DNA of 64,000 nucleotides. Source: Thermoplasmata archaeon (GTDB lineage Archaea; Thermoplasmatota; Thermoplasmata; Methanomassiliicoccales; Methanomethylophilaceae). Where the stretch lies: NCBI GenBank assembly GCA_015063245.1, contig SUSV01000001.1, positions 124,001-188,000 on the forward strand, given 5' to 3'. A program made the position numbers and the translations under genes. Positions 17,752 through 27,605 of the stretch are shown piece by piece. Every line of letters starts with the position of its first letter. Position 1 is the stretch's first letter. The notes below the pieces were generated by a model, which saw nothing but the letters and a program-made list of their open reading frames with translations, made no database searches and was not told the origin of the DNA.

Positions 17752-20330
17752 GGCGGTATCCGATAAAAAAGAGTCCTAGGGGGAGGCATGGGCGCATATA
17801 TCCTGCTTTGAACGTGCAATATTATATTTGGAAACAGATTTCCTTTCCCGAGGAGAGTACTCTGACAAGAGAATACGACGACGTTCCTGAACTGAACGAT
17901 AACGGTTCAAGCGAATTCGACAACTTTGCAGAGTACGATTCAGACCTTTATTCCAATTTTGACAAGGTGGACGAGTACAACGGTGTCGCCGAGGAATTCC
18001 CGATGGCAGACGACCAGTATGCCGCCCCGTCAAAATCAGATGTGTTCGGCAGCAGCGCCTCCAAGAAGGCAGCGGAGGAGGCGGAGAAAAGGGACAAGGA
18101 GTTCGTCAAGCGCTATCTCAACATCTCCGCCGCACAGGTGGCGGCGGCGACATTCGTCGCGTTGGTCGCGGTATCAGCGATAATCATTCCGGCGATAGAG
18201 AATGAGGATGTAGAGGTCTACATGGATGTGGGCTTCGAGAACGGTTATCTCTATTTCTTCGTTGAACTGGAGAACACGGTCGATCAAGAATTGTACTATG
18301 TTGTGGTCCTGGAGAATGACAGTCTGGTGTACCAGAAGGCCATTGAAGACCATTACATGTCAGATAGTATAGGAGGTATGGACCCATACAAGGACCATAA
18401 GGTGGAAGTCAGGTCCGGTCATCCTCCTTTGTTGGTCTTGGATAGCAAGTCGATCCCTGCCATAAAGACTGGAATAACATGGGATCATGTTGATGTAGGT
18501 CTCGATTTCGTAGACTACGGTGTAAATGTCGAGGGTATAGAAGAGGAGCTCATCATCAGTCTTTACGATCCCACCGGAAGCAGCAATGCCACGACAGGAG
18601 AAGGTGACGGTGTGGTCGTCTACTCAGAGGCGATCTATCAGGGATACAACTCGGACACAATCAGAGATCTCAGGCCCGGTCACCAATATTATCTGACCGT
18701 CTCGTCGGAGAGCAAGACATATCTGTCCGAGGATATCATGACCAGGGCCCCAGTCCAGGTAGGTTTGGAACTCTCGGCAGATGGCAACACTATCAGTTAT
18801 GTCGCCAACGTGTACGGCGATGGAGACTCCGTCGAACTGTGCCTTGTGGATTCCAAGACCGGAGAGGACATCGGCGAACCCAGGGACATGAAGGCAGGGG
18901 AGAATACGGGAACTTACACAGGACTGTTTTTCGATACCCTATACGTCGTGGTCGCCAGGTCATCTTCGACGCCGTCGGCCGATCCCTACGCAACCAGCGA
19001 GATCGATACCGAGCCTGCCCTTGAGTTCAGCGCTACAGACGTCACCAATAACACGATAACATACAACGTGCTGATCCGTACCACCGGCGTGAGCTACAAT
19101 GTGACGGTGACGGACCCCTATGGGGTTTCCGTACATGAGAGATCCATTACATCGACCGACGGGGCTACGATTCAGAGTCTGGAGGCCTACACATGGTATA
19201 CGTTCACAATCCTGGCAGATACCGGAGAGGAGTATGTGGAGAGTGTCATGACACTGTCCAATGTCAATGCCACATTGGATCCCGACTTCTATTCCATCGG
19301 CTATGAGGTGACTCTGGAAGGTATCGATCCGACGGATGTGCAGGCATATCTCTACCACGAGGGTCAGGAATACGCTTCTTCCAGGTTAAGTGGCAATTCA
19401 AACCCTTACACCGGAGTCTTCGATAACCTGGCATCCGGTGAAACCTACACATTCAAGATCATGGATACGCAGACCCAGAGCAACACATATTTCGAAAGTG
19501 ACGTGAAGACTGATGCAGCGGTCACAATCAACAGCGGTCCGACCGTCGAAGGAAAGGTGGTTTCGCTCAATGTGACCAACAATACAAGCCACGAGTTATC
19601 CGTTTATCTCACAGACGGAAGGATGACAAGAGCATCCGATACTCTGGAACCCAACCAGGCCGGAAAAGATGTCGTGCTCATTAGTGACGGGATCGAGTAT
19701 GATACAGAATACGCCGTCGAGATCATCGACTCCGACTACGGGGTTGACGGGATAACATGTTATTACTCATCCGTCCGCACCGACATCGGCGCAAACGTCG
19801 GAACAACAATTTATGGTAATGCCATAGGATACAACGTGACGATAGGCGATTGGGTGGACCCCAGCACTGTCACAATATCACTGCTTCAGGATGGTCAGGA
19901 AGTGGCCAATGCCTCCTTCCAAGGCAACAATCATGTTCGCAGCGGAGTGTTCACCGACCTAGGTCCCTCTGAGCCCAGTTATGAATTCGTTGTCACGATG
20001 GAGAATGATGGCAATACCGAATACCTCTATGACGATTATTTCGAATTGAAGGAGAAGGCAACTCTGGATGCCTCATCGGACCAGGTTGCTATCAATTACA
20101 CGGTTGTCAACAACATGTACGATACGACCGTTGAGATAAGGGTCTCCTTAGCATACGGGACTACTGCAGAACCGATTTCAACGAGTACGTTGAATCTGGG
20201 GGAGAATACAGGCACCTTCAGTGATGGATTGCAAGCTGTCACAGAGTATGAGATCAAGGTCGTGGCGGTTTACGATTCTTCGGAAGAAATAATCGCTGAA
20301 ACGATCGTCATGACTGATCAGTATCCCTGA
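17712..20330 (+). CDS. Membrane-anchored surface protein with tandem Ig/FN3-like beta repeats; start codon uncertain
   Basis: Acidic N-terminus, one TM (AAQVAAATFVALVAVSAIIIPAI), then about 6-8 divergent repeats (…GTYTGLFFDTLYVV…, …YTGVFDNLASGETYTFKI…, …RSGVFTDLGPSEPSYEFVV…). Track start overlaps the divergent gene; translation probably starts downstream, e.g. near 17862. Confidence 0.7.
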   Translation: MPLLPWSDPCLGSWRYPIKKSPRGRHGRIYPALNVQYYIWKQISFPEESTLTREYDDVPELNDNGSSEFDNFAEYDSDLYSNFDKVDEYNGVAEEFPMADDQYAAPSKSDVFGSSASKKAAEEAEKRDKEFVKRYLNISAAQVAAATFVALVAVSAIIIPAIENEDVEVYMDVGFENGYLYFFVELENTVDQELYYVVVLENDSLVYQKAIEDHYMSDSIGGMDPYKDHKVEVRSGHPPLLVLDSKSIPAIKTGITWDHVDVGLDFVDYGVNVEGIEEELIISLYDPTGSSNATTGEGDGVVVYSEAIYQGYNSDTIRDLRPGHQYYLTVSSESKTYLSEDIMTRAPVQVGLELSADGNTISYVANVYGDGDSVELCLVDSKTGEDIGEPRDMKAGENTGTYTGLFFDTLYVVVARSSSTPSADPYATSEIDTEPALEFSATDVTNNTITYNVLIRTTGVSYNVTVTDPYGVSVHERSITSTDGATIQSLEAYTWYTFTILADTGEEYVESVMTLSNVNATLDPDFYSIGYEVTLEGIDPTDVQAYLYHEGQEYASSRLSGNSNPYTGVFDNLASGETYTFKIMDTQTQSNTYFESDVKTDAAVTINSGPTVEGKVVSLNVTNNTSHELSVYLTDGRMTRASDTLEPNQAGKDVVLISDGIEYDTEYAVEIIDSDYGVDGITCYYSSVRTDIGANVGTTIYGNAIGYNVTIGDWVDPSTVTISLLQDGQEVANASFQGNNHVRSGVFTDLGPSEPSYEFVVTMENDGNTEYLYDDYFELKEKATLDASSDQVAINYTVVNNMYDTTVEIRVSLAYGTTAEPISTSTLNLGENTGTFSDGLQAVTEYEIKVVAVYDSSEEIIAETIVMTDQYP

Positions 20331-20351
20331 TATGAAATAAGAAACGATCCA

Positions 20352-20366
20352 GTCCCCTCGGGGGAC
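20352..20366. terminator. GTCCCC-TCG-GGGGAC hairpin between surface protein and MscS genes
   Basis: Perfect 6-bp inverted repeat. Confidence 0.4.
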
Positions 20367-20385
20367 GATGATATGAGTTGATAAA

Positions 20386-21462
20386 ATGGCAAAAGAGAAG
20401 AAAGAAAAGAAAGAACGCCAGGCCAAGGATAAGCCTGGCATGAACGCAGAGCAGCGTCTCATACTGGTCCTGCTCGGAATACTCGGAGTGATCACGGTAA
20501 TCGCGATGTTCCTCGATTCGCAACTGTTCGGGGACGATTCGCAGTTCCTCGACAATCCCACGGGCAATACGGCACTAGATGCTATCTATCACAAGGTCCC
20601 TGCTATGTTCAGGACCTGTCAGATCCTGTTCCTCGCACTGCTTATATTCGTCGTGCTGAACTTCGTGAAGAACGCTATCAAGCCCGAGACGCACTTCCAG
20701 ACAGCGCTCAGACTCATCGTGAGCTTCACCAGATACGCGGTATTCATCGTCGCTATCATCTGGGTCCTCTGGGCATGGGGCGTGGACACCAAGACTCTCC
20801 TTGTCAGCGCGGGAATCTTGGGACTGATCATAGGTCTCGGAGCCCAGTCGCTCATCGCAGACATCATCGCCGGAATGTTCATCGTGTTCGACGGCGAGTA
20901 CAGGGTCGGAGACATCATCGTCGTCGAAGGCTGGAGGGGAACCGTCATGGAGATCGGTATCCGTACCACCAAGATCATCGACGAGGGCGGGAACATCAAG
21001 TACATCAACAACAGTACGATCAGGACCGTCGTCAACCAGAGCCAGGAGCTCTCCGTCATCAGATGCGAGCTCCCCATCTTCTACGATGAGGACCTCGAGA
21101 GCGTCGAGCTCAGGATCAAGGAGTACCTCCCCAAGATCAAGGACAAGACCCCCTACATCGTCGAGGGACCCTACTACAAGGGAGTCAACGGAATGAACGA
21201 CAGCAGCGTCAACCTTCTGTTCCTCGCGAAGTGCGACGAGCACTACTACTATCCCGCGAGAAGGGCCCTCAACAGGGAGATCTACAGGATGGCCAACGAG
21301 ATGGAGATCCCGATCCCGTATAACCAGATCGTCATCAACCAGCCTCTCCCCGACGGAACCTTCGACAAGGAGACCACTCCTCAGCAGAAGAGGCAGGCCA
21401 CCAGGTTCGCATACGACCAGGCTGCCCTCTCCGAGGACATGGAAGGAGAGAACGTCTCGTGA
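20386..21462 (+). CDS. MscS-family mechanosensitive ion channel
   Basis: LLVSAGILGLIIGLGAQSLIADIIAGMFIVFDGEYRVGDIIVVEGWRGTVMEIGIRTTKI. Confidence 0.92.
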   Translation: MAKEKKEKKERQAKDKPGMNAEQRLILVLLGILGVITVIAMFLDSQLFGDDSQFLDNPTGNTALDAIYHKVPAMFRTCQILFLALLIFVVLNFVKNAIKPETHFQTALRLIVSFTRYAVFIVAIIWVLWAWGVDTKTLLVSAGILGLIIGLGAQSLIADIIAGMFIVFDGEYRVGDIIVVEGWRGTVMEIGIRTTKIIDEGGNIKYINNSTIRTVVNQSQELSVIRCELPIFYDEDLESVELRIKEYLPKIKDKTPYIVEGPYYKGVNGMNDSSVNLLFLAKCDEHYYYPARRALNREIYRMANEMEIPIPYNQIVINQPLPDGTFDKETTPQQKRQATRFAYDQAALSEDMEGENVS

Positions 21463-21484
21463 TCTCGTAAAACTCATATCATCC

Positions 21485-21508
21485 GGTCCCGGGGGAGACC
21501 CCGGGGCC
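21485..21508. terminator. Strong GC hairpin GGTCCCGGGG-GAGA-CCCCGGGGCC
   Basis: 7-bp perfect core with GAGA loop plus extension, just after mscS. Confidence 0.55.
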
Positions 21509-21563
21509 GACAACCCTTCGTTTTTGGGGATAAACGTTATATGGCGTTCCTGATGCGGATGTC

Positions 21564-21848
21564 ATGATCCCGGATATTTTCGAAGCGGCGATGCTCGTCT
21601 GCTTTGCTGCTTCTTGGCCCTTCAATCTCATCAAAGCATACAGGGCCCGCACCAATGTCGGTACGAGCCTGCTGTTCATGTCGATAATCATCATGGGATA
21701 TCTCTGCGGTATCGCCGACAAGGTTGTGAGCGACGACATAACCTATGTCATAGCGTTCTATATCATCGATCTGGCTCTTGTAACGGCGGGTGTGCTGATA
21801 TACCTGCGCAACAGGGCGCTCGACAAGAAGGCTCGTACAAAGGCTTGA
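21564..21848 (+). CDS. Small three-TM (PQ-loop/SemiSWEET-like) membrane protein
   Basis: FAASWPFNLIKAYRARTNVGTSLLFMSIIIMGYLCGIADK; PQ-loop-like layout. Confidence 0.55.
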   Translation: MIPDIFEAAMLVCFAASWPFNLIKAYRARTNVGTSLLFMSIIIMGYLCGIADKVVSDDITYVIAFYIIDLALVTAGVLIYLRNRALDKKARTKA

Positions 21849-21895
21849 GACCTCATCCTATTTTATTAATAAGGAGTAGACCTTACTCGGACCCA

Positions 21896-23701
21896 ATGCA
21901 ATCATTAGAGCAATTGACTTCTTTGGCTGAAGCAGGGGACGTGCAGTCCTGCTTCGAGCTTGGGCAGATGTTTGCACTAGGAGATGGGGCCGAGCAGAAC
22001 GACTCCACCGCATTCGACTGGTACAAGAAGGCGGCACAGAGGGGGCACCCGATGGCCGAGTTCGTTATCGGTACCTGCTACATGAACGGCATCGCGATCA
22101 GGAAGAATGGACCCGAGGCCGCCATGTGGTATTTCCGTGCCTCCCTCAAGGGACAGACTGATTCTCATCAGGCACTGCTCAACTACTACAAAACGCACGA
22201 CACCCCCGAAGACAAGGAGGTTTTCAATTATTTCTTTAAAAAGTCCGAGAAGGATGCGGATGCCGCATACGTCCTCGGAAAGCTCTACGAGCTCGGAGTG
22301 GGAACGGATTTCGATCCCGAGAAGGCATTCGAGTCCTACAAGAAGTCCGAGTCCATGGGCAGCCCCTATGGTGCGCTCCAGACGGCAGTATCTATCCAGA
22401 ACGGGATGGGGGTCAAGAGGGACCGTGCGGAGGGAGCCAGGCTCCTGCAGGCACTGGTCGACAAGAAATTCGCACCCGCCTTCATCTCATTGGCAAGATG
22501 CTATGAGTTCGGATTCGGTGTCGAGCGCGACCCCAAGAAGGCATTCGCTCTCTGCGACGAGGCCGTGACCCTCGGATCGATCGATGCCATGTATCAGCTC
22601 GGAAGGTGCTACATGGACGGCATCGGCGTCGAGAAGGACGGCAACTGCTCCAATGCATGGTACTATGCCGCAGCCACTAGGGGAAGCTTCGATGCCCTCT
22701 TCGGCATGGCGAGATGCTACCTCGGAGGCGTGGGCGAGGATAAGAACAAGGAAACAGGTCTCGCGCTCCTCGAGCTCGCCGCATACTACGGCAATACCAG
22801 CGCGATGATTATGCTCGGACAGCTGTACGCCAAAGGCAAGCTGGTGCCCAAGAACGCCAAGACATCGGCGGAATGGTTCAGGACGGCCGCGGACCTCGGC
22901 GACGGATACGCTCAGATGGTTACCGGGGACAACCTCTCCGAGGGCACAGGATTCAAGAGGGATCCCAAGGCCGCATTGCTCTATTACAGGAAGGCGGCGG
23001 CGAACGGCAACACCGTCGCATGCTACAACATCGGTACAGCATACGCCCTCGGCAAAGGGGTCGAGAAGGATCCCAAGGCGGCATTCGATTGGCTCAGCCG
23101 CGCCGCCGAGGACAATTTCATGAAAGCGATGTTCTCCGTCGCGGAGGCATACTCCAAGGGAAGGGGCGTCGCCAAGAACCCCGAGAAGGCGTTCGAGCTC
23201 CACAAGAAGCTCGCCGAGAACGGATTCGGGAAATCACAATATCACGTCGCATACGGATACTTCGAGGGAATCGGAACTCAGAAGGACGACAAGCTCGCAT
23301 TCGAATGGTTCTACAAGGGTGCCGACAACGGCAATGTGCTGTGCCAGTATTACACAGGATACTGCTTCGCCAACGCGATCGGAACCAAGAAGGACGAGAA
23401 GAAGGCGCTCATCTGGTACACCCGTGCCGCCGAGCAGGGTCACGTGGTGTCAAGGGAGATCGTCGAAGGGGCCACAGGCAAGAAGGTCGAGGTCAAGGGA
23501 GAGGAATCCCCGTTCCAGTCCTACCTCAACTCGGCCAAGAACGGCGATCCCGACGCGATGTTCATCGTCGGACGCTGCTACCTGGACGGAGTGGGGACCG
23601 AGAAGGATCCCGCAGAGGCCAAGAAGTGGTTCAACAAGGGTGCCGCAGCTGGCAACCTCGCGTCCAAGAGAGCTCTCCTCCATATGAGGAACGAGCGCTG
23701 A
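21896..23701 (+). CDS. Sel1-repeat (SLR/TPR-like) protein
   Basis: Many copies of A-x2-LG-x2-Y-x2-G-x-G-V-x-K-D-x2-KA (e.g. AMYQLGRCYMDGIGVEKDGN). ATG 21896; the track start 21614 is too early. Confidence 0.9.
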   Translation: MQSLEQLTSLAEAGDVQSCFELGQMFALGDGAEQNDSTAFDWYKKAAQRGHPMAEFVIGTCYMNGIAIRKNGPEAAMWYFRASLKGQTDSHQALLNYYKTHDTPEDKEVFNYFFKKSEKDADAAYVLGKLYELGVGTDFDPEKAFESYKKSESMGSPYGALQTAVSIQNGMGVKRDRAEGARLLQALVDKKFAPAFISLARCYEFGFGVERDPKKAFALCDEAVTLGSIDAMYQLGRCYMDGIGVEKDGNCSNAWYYAAATRGSFDALFGMARCYLGGVGEDKNKETGLALLELAAYYGNTSAMIMLGQLYAKGKLVPKNAKTSAEWFRTAADLGDGYAQMVTGDNLSEGTGFKRDPKAALLYYRKAAANGNTVACYNIGTAYALGKGVEKDPKAAFDWLSRAAEDNFMKAMFSVAEAYSKGRGVAKNPEKAFELHKKLAENGFGKSQYHVAYGYFEGIGTQKDDKLAFEWFYKGADNGNVLCQYYTGYCFANAIGTKKDEKKALIWYTRAAEQGHVVSREIVEGATGKKVEVKGEESPFQSYLNSAKNGDPDAMFIVGRCYLDGVGTEKDPAEAKKWFNKGAAAGNLASKRALLHMRNER

Positions 23702-23709
23702 AACACCAA

Positions 23710-23727
23710 AAGGGGAGCGATCCCCTT
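23710..23727. terminator. AAGGGGA-GCGA-TCCCCTT hairpin with pyrimidine tail
   Basis: Perfect 7-bp stem after the Sel1 gene, followed by CTTTTCTC. Confidence 0.6.
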
Positions 23728-23842
23728 CTTTTCTCATCGATAATTCATCTGACAGGATTCTGGACAGCGTTCACGCTGGAACGATACATAGTACAAACTG
23801 AATCATATTCTGTCCGGGTCGGACTGGTCAGTTGCAGAAGCC

Positions 23843-23956
23843 TCACATCGTGAAGTAGAATACAACTCCGATCGCAACGATTGTAAGGAATGCCAGGAAG
23901 GGCATAGCGTTGACGAACTTGTCCTGCTTGGAAAGCTCGGGCTGCTTGGGTGTCAT
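23843..23956 (-). CDS. Small 37-aa single-TM protein (MTPKQPELSKQDKFVNAMPFLAFLTIVAIGVVFYFTM)
   Basis: Short ORF below the track cutoff with a clear cytosolic-N, C-terminal TM layout. Confidence 0.5.
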   Translation of the reverse strand: MTPKQPELSKQDKFVNAMPFLAFLTIVAIGVVFYFTM

Positions 23957-24022
23957 GATTCACGAGTAAGCCATCCACCTATAAATCAAGTGCCATTGTT
24001 TTATCTGAATACGGTGTTGCAG

Positions 24023-24499
24023 ATGACGGATCCAATGACAGTCAACGTACTTTTCGTATGCTTCGGCAACATCTGCCGCAGCCCTCTGGCCGAGTTCGTC
24101 TTCAAGGACATGGTGTCCAAGAGGGGGCTATCCCATCGCATATACGCCGAATCCGCAGGGACAAGCGGATTCCACAACGGGGATCCCGTGGACAGGAGAT
24201 CCGCAGAGGTCATGGCCAAGCACGGCATCTCATGCGCCGGCAAGAAGAGCAGGCAGGTGACCCTGAAGGATTTCATCGACTTCGACTACATCATAGCGAT
24301 GGACAATGACAACATGGAATGCCTGGCGGAGATGTGTCCCAATCCGGGAAGCTGCACGGTGAAGCTCCTCCTCGACTATGCGGGAGGTGGGATCGTCGAC
24401 GACCCATACTTCACATTGGATTTCGATAAGGCGTATTCCGACATCGAGCGCGGATGCAGAGGGCTCCTTGAGGAGATCGAGAAGAAGTTGGTCCGATGA
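24023..24499 (+). CDS. Low-molecular-weight protein tyrosine phosphatase family
   Basis: VLFVCFGNICRSPLAEFVF active-site loop (CX5R) and VDDPYF. Confidence 0.9.
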   Translation: MTDPMTVNVLFVCFGNICRSPLAEFVFKDMVSKRGLSHRIYAESAGTSGFHNGDPVDRRSAEVMAKHGISCAGKKSRQVTLKDFIDFDYIIAMDNDNMECLAEMCPNPGSCTVKLLLDYAGGGIVDDPYFTLDFDKAYSDIERGCRGLLEEIEKKLVR

Positions 24500-25044
24500 A
24501 AATCAGGATGTTCATCTCCGTCCCGCTGAAGGACCCCTCCGTGCTGGAGCCCATCCTGAGCGATGTGAAGACGATCAGGAATGTCAGGGCATCGCCGATA
24601 TCGCAGATGCACATCACGATGAGGTTCATAGGCGACATAGACGACGGGAAGACCGGGAAGGTCGCGAGATGCGTATCCGAAGCCGTCCGGGGTATGGAAC
24701 CTTTCACTATCGCGGTGAGGGGTTGCGGATGCTTCCCTAACCCTAAAAGACCGAAGGTCCTGTGGGTCGGTGTCGAGCCCGAGGATGTGCTGAAAGGGAT
24801 ATCCGACAGGATATCGGAGAATCTCAGGGCGTCGAACATAGCATTCGACGAGAAGCCCTTCAAAGGGCACATAACCATCGGAAGATGCAACGGGCCCGCC
24901 GATTTGGAGCAGTTCCTCAGCATCTATTCCTGCGATGAATTCACATCATTCCTGTGCGATGAGATCCTTGTCATGAGGTCCGAGCTCTCTCCGAAGGGTG
25001 CGAAGCACACGGTCCTCGAGAGGGTTCCGATCGGGGCGGAATGA
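24496..25044 (+). CDS. thpR: RNA 2',3'-cyclic 3'-phosphodiesterase (2'-5' RNA ligase, ThpR-like)
   Basis: Two HxT/S motifs: MHITMRFIGDI and GHITIGRC. ATGA overlap with the previous gene. Confidence 0.88.
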   Translation: MKIRMFISVPLKDPSVLEPILSDVKTIRNVRASPISQMHITMRFIGDIDDGKTGKVARCVSEAVRGMEPFTIAVRGCGCFPNPKRPKVLWVGVEPEDVLKGISDRISENLRASNIAFDEKPFKGHITIGRCNGPADLEQFLSIYSCDEFTSFLCDEILVMRSELSPKGAKHTVLERVPIGAE

Positions 25045-25183
25045 ATCCTTTTTCCGATAGTCAATTGAACTGCAACATCAAACCTTTAATTCTGTTCGAT
25101 GGAAACCTCTTCCGAGTGATACAATCATCGAGGATATTTGCAGGAACAGGAAGGGCGGTATAGAGGGGCTCCCCCTCCAGCTG

Positions 25184-25558
25184 ATGATCATAATCATCGT
25201 CGCTACGTTGGGCTGTGCCGTGATAATCGGATGGATGGGCGGGATAGATTCACCGCATTACATCAAGACCCTCGGCATAGAGGAGAACGTGGTCACCGTG
25301 GAGGACGGTGTGATAGGGGATATCCACCTCCGTATACTTGACGAGGATAACGAGCCGATGAAGGGCGTCAGCGTCAGGATAACCAACAAGCAGGTCACCG
25401 GACCTGTGGACTTCGTGACGACGGACGGTCAGGGCAGGGCGGTGCTGTCGGGATGGACATTGGACAGCTATCCGAAATCGACGATCAAACTGAACATATC
25501 AGCATATTACTCGGGATACAGCGACCGCACTGAGCAGGTCGAAGGCCTGATAGTATGA
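25184..25558 (+). CDS. Type IV pilin-like protein; real N-terminus lies upstream (…CRNRKGG|IEGLPLQLMIIIIVATLG)
   Basis: Reading the frame upstream of the track ATG gives a class III signal peptide-like N-terminus, but no in-frame ATG/GTG/TTG was found near it. Confidence 0.55.
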   Translation: MIIIIVATLGCAVIIGWMGGIDSPHYIKTLGIEENVVTVEDGVIGDIHLRILDEDNEPMKGVSVRITNKQVTGPVDFVTTDGQGRAVLSGWTLDSYPKSTIKLNISAYYSGYSDRTEQVEGLIV

Positions 25559-25962
25559 TCGGATGCAGGAGAGGCGTCATCAGCCTCCCCGTAAAGCTCG
25601 CGATCTCCTTCATGGTCATCGCTCTGACGGTACCTATGGTATTCGCTGCGGTGGAGAACGTAAAGGAAGGGATGGACGACAGCAATCTGAATGCAGTGTC
25701 GGAACAGCTGAGGGACAATATATCGAAGGTCCACAGCAGGAGCCCGAACTTCAGTATGCAGTTCGAATTGGAGATTCCCGACGGATGCCATCTTGCTATC
25801 GGCGGCGACGAGGGGATGGTGATACGCATGTACAAGGATGACCGGCATATGGGCAACATCCTCATGGACAGCAGGGTGCTGGGCGATGAGCTGATCCTCC
25901 ACGGGGATGTGCTCCTGAGGATCTCGAATGACGGTGACGGTGTGAGGGTGACGGAACTGTGA
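25555..25962 (+). CDS. Pilin-like secreted protein
   Basis: MIGCRRG|VISLPVKLAISFMVIALTVPMVFAAVENVKEG; ATGA overlap with its neighbour. Confidence 0.55.
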   Translation: MIGCRRGVISLPVKLAISFMVIALTVPMVFAAVENVKEGMDDSNLNAVSEQLRDNISKVHSRSPNFSMQFELEIPDGCHLAIGGDEGMVIRMYKDDRHMGNILMDSRVLGDELILHGDVLLRISNDGDGVRVTEL

Positions 25963-26318
25963 TAGAGTTCACATTCTCCAGGGTAACGCTCTGCGTCTGT
26001 GGCGTGATACTCCTGATATCTGTCGCCGGATGCCTCGGCGGAATCTACGATATGGACATAGAGGCCGAGGATGAGCATCTCGCATCCCGTATAGCTCACA
26101 TGCTCGATTCGTTCGAGTCGTCGGAGGTCGACGAGATGATATTGGATGGTTCGATGATCCTTCCGGAAGGTTACACGCTGAATGTCCACGACGGATTCGT
26201 AGAGCTGCGCAAAGGGGACAAGGTGTCGATAGCCTCGACCGAATATCAATCGGCATTCGAATTGGATCACGGCGATGTGATCAGGATCACTCACCGAAGG
26301 TCTCCGCGATCTTCCTGA
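25959..26318 (+). CDS. Pilin/pseudopilin-like membrane-anchored protein
   Basis: Short N-terminus then a TM (RVTLCVCGVILLISVAGCLGG); ATGA overlap; C-terminus runs convergently into the desulfurase gene. Confidence 0.5.
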   Translation: MIEFTFSRVTLCVCGVILLISVAGCLGGIYDMDIEAEDEHLASRIAHMLDSFESSEVDEMILDGSMILPEGYTLNVHDGFVELRKGDKVSIASTEYQSAFELDHGDVIRITHRRSPRSS

Positions 26319-27492
26319 CCGTATCGGTGAAGATGTCGATCTCCTCGGGGCTGTTGTAAAGATATGTGGAGGCTCTGGCACTGCCGTCCACAGCCCTTGA
26401 TACGTAGAACGGGTGAGCGCAGTGCATGCCCGACCGGATCATGACGTTAGCCATGCTGTCGAGCATCATCGCGATGTCATGGGAGACCAATCCGTCAATG
26501 TTGAAGGACAGCACTCCGCATCTCTTGCCGGGCTGCTCGGGCCCTACAAGGTGAAGGTTCTTGATGTCCTGGAGGTTGCCGACTGCCCTCTTCATGAGTT
26601 CGGTATCCCACGCTTCGATGTTGGCCATCCCGACCTTCTTAAGATAATCCAGGGCCGCTTTTGTACCGACGATTCCCGCATAGTTGTGCAGACCTGCCTC
26701 GAACTTGTCGGGTATCGGTGCGAGGTTGACGCTGTCATAGGTGGCAAGGCCCACTGTCCCGCCCCCTACTGTAAGGGGGCGCATCCTCTCTAGGGTCTCC
26801 CTCTTCCCGTACATGACACCCATCCCGCTGGGCCCCAGCATCTTATGTATGGAGCAGCAATAGATGTCCGCATCGATCTTCTTAAGATCCACGGGCATAT
26901 GCGGGGCCGCCTGAGCACCGTCGATGATGACCGTCGCGCCGTAGTCATGCGCGATCTCGGTGACCGCCTTGACGGGCACGGAGCATCCGGTCACGTTGTT
27001 GGAATGCTGCACGGATACGACCTTCACCTTCCTGTCCATGCACGATTTGAAGGACTCGATATCGAACTCCCCGGTCCTGTCGGATTTGGAGAACCTACGC
27101 TCGATACCGACGTTCTCCTTCAGAAATAGCCATGGCACATGATTCGAGTTATGCTCCGCATCGGTGGTGACCACGACGTCGCCCTTCTTCAGACCCAGTC
27201 CGAAGGCGGCTGTGTTGAGGCCTTCGGTGGTGTTCTTGGTGAAGATGTAGCACTCGGGATCCTTGGTATTGAAGAAATCTGCAAGGGCCTCCCTGGTGTC
27301 GTCGATGGCCACAGACACCTTCGTCGCCATGGAATGTACGCTGCGCCCTCCGCATGCGGGATACTCCTCATAGTACTCGTCCATCGCCCTTATGACCTGA
27401 TCGGGTCTGAGGCTCTGGCAGGCACTGTCTAGATAGATCCCAAGATTCCTGCGTATCGTTGGGAAATCCTTGCGGAAGGGGCCCATATCCAT
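26287..27492 (-). CDS. Class V aminotransferase / SufS-type cysteine desulfurase
   Basis: LDSACQSLRPDQV, IIDGAQAAPHMPVDLKKIDADIYCCSIHKMLGPSGMGVMYG; RSGMHCAHPF. Likely start MDMGPFRKDFPTIRRN at 27492. Confidence 0.88.
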   Translation of the reverse strand: MDMGPFRKDFPTIRRNLGIYLDSACQSLRPDQVIRAMDEYYEEYPACGGRSVHSMATKVSVAIDDTREALADFFNTKDPECYIFTKNTTEGLNTAAFGLGLKKGDVVVTTDAEHNSNHVPWLFLKENVGIERRFSKSDRTGEFDIESFKSCMDRKVKVVSVQHSNNVTGCSVPVKAVTEIAHDYGATVIIDGAQAAPHMPVDLKKIDADIYCCSIHKMLGPSGMGVMYGKRETLERMRPLTVGGGTVGLATYDSVNLAPIPDKFEAGLHNYAGIVGTKAALDYLKKVGMANIEAWDTELMKRAVGNLQDIKNLHLVGPEQPGKRCGVLSFNIDGLVSHDIAMMLDSMANVMIRSGMHCAHPFYVSRAVDGSARASTYLYNSPEEIDIFTDTVRKIAETFGE

Positions 27493-27605
27493 GAATCTCA
27501 ATCCCTGGGGCTGTTTATAAGGATATCCTGGGGCGGACACGTCCGTAGGGACATCATCAATTATATCTACCCAGAAATATACAGTAATCCATTCAAGGTG
27601 TACAG

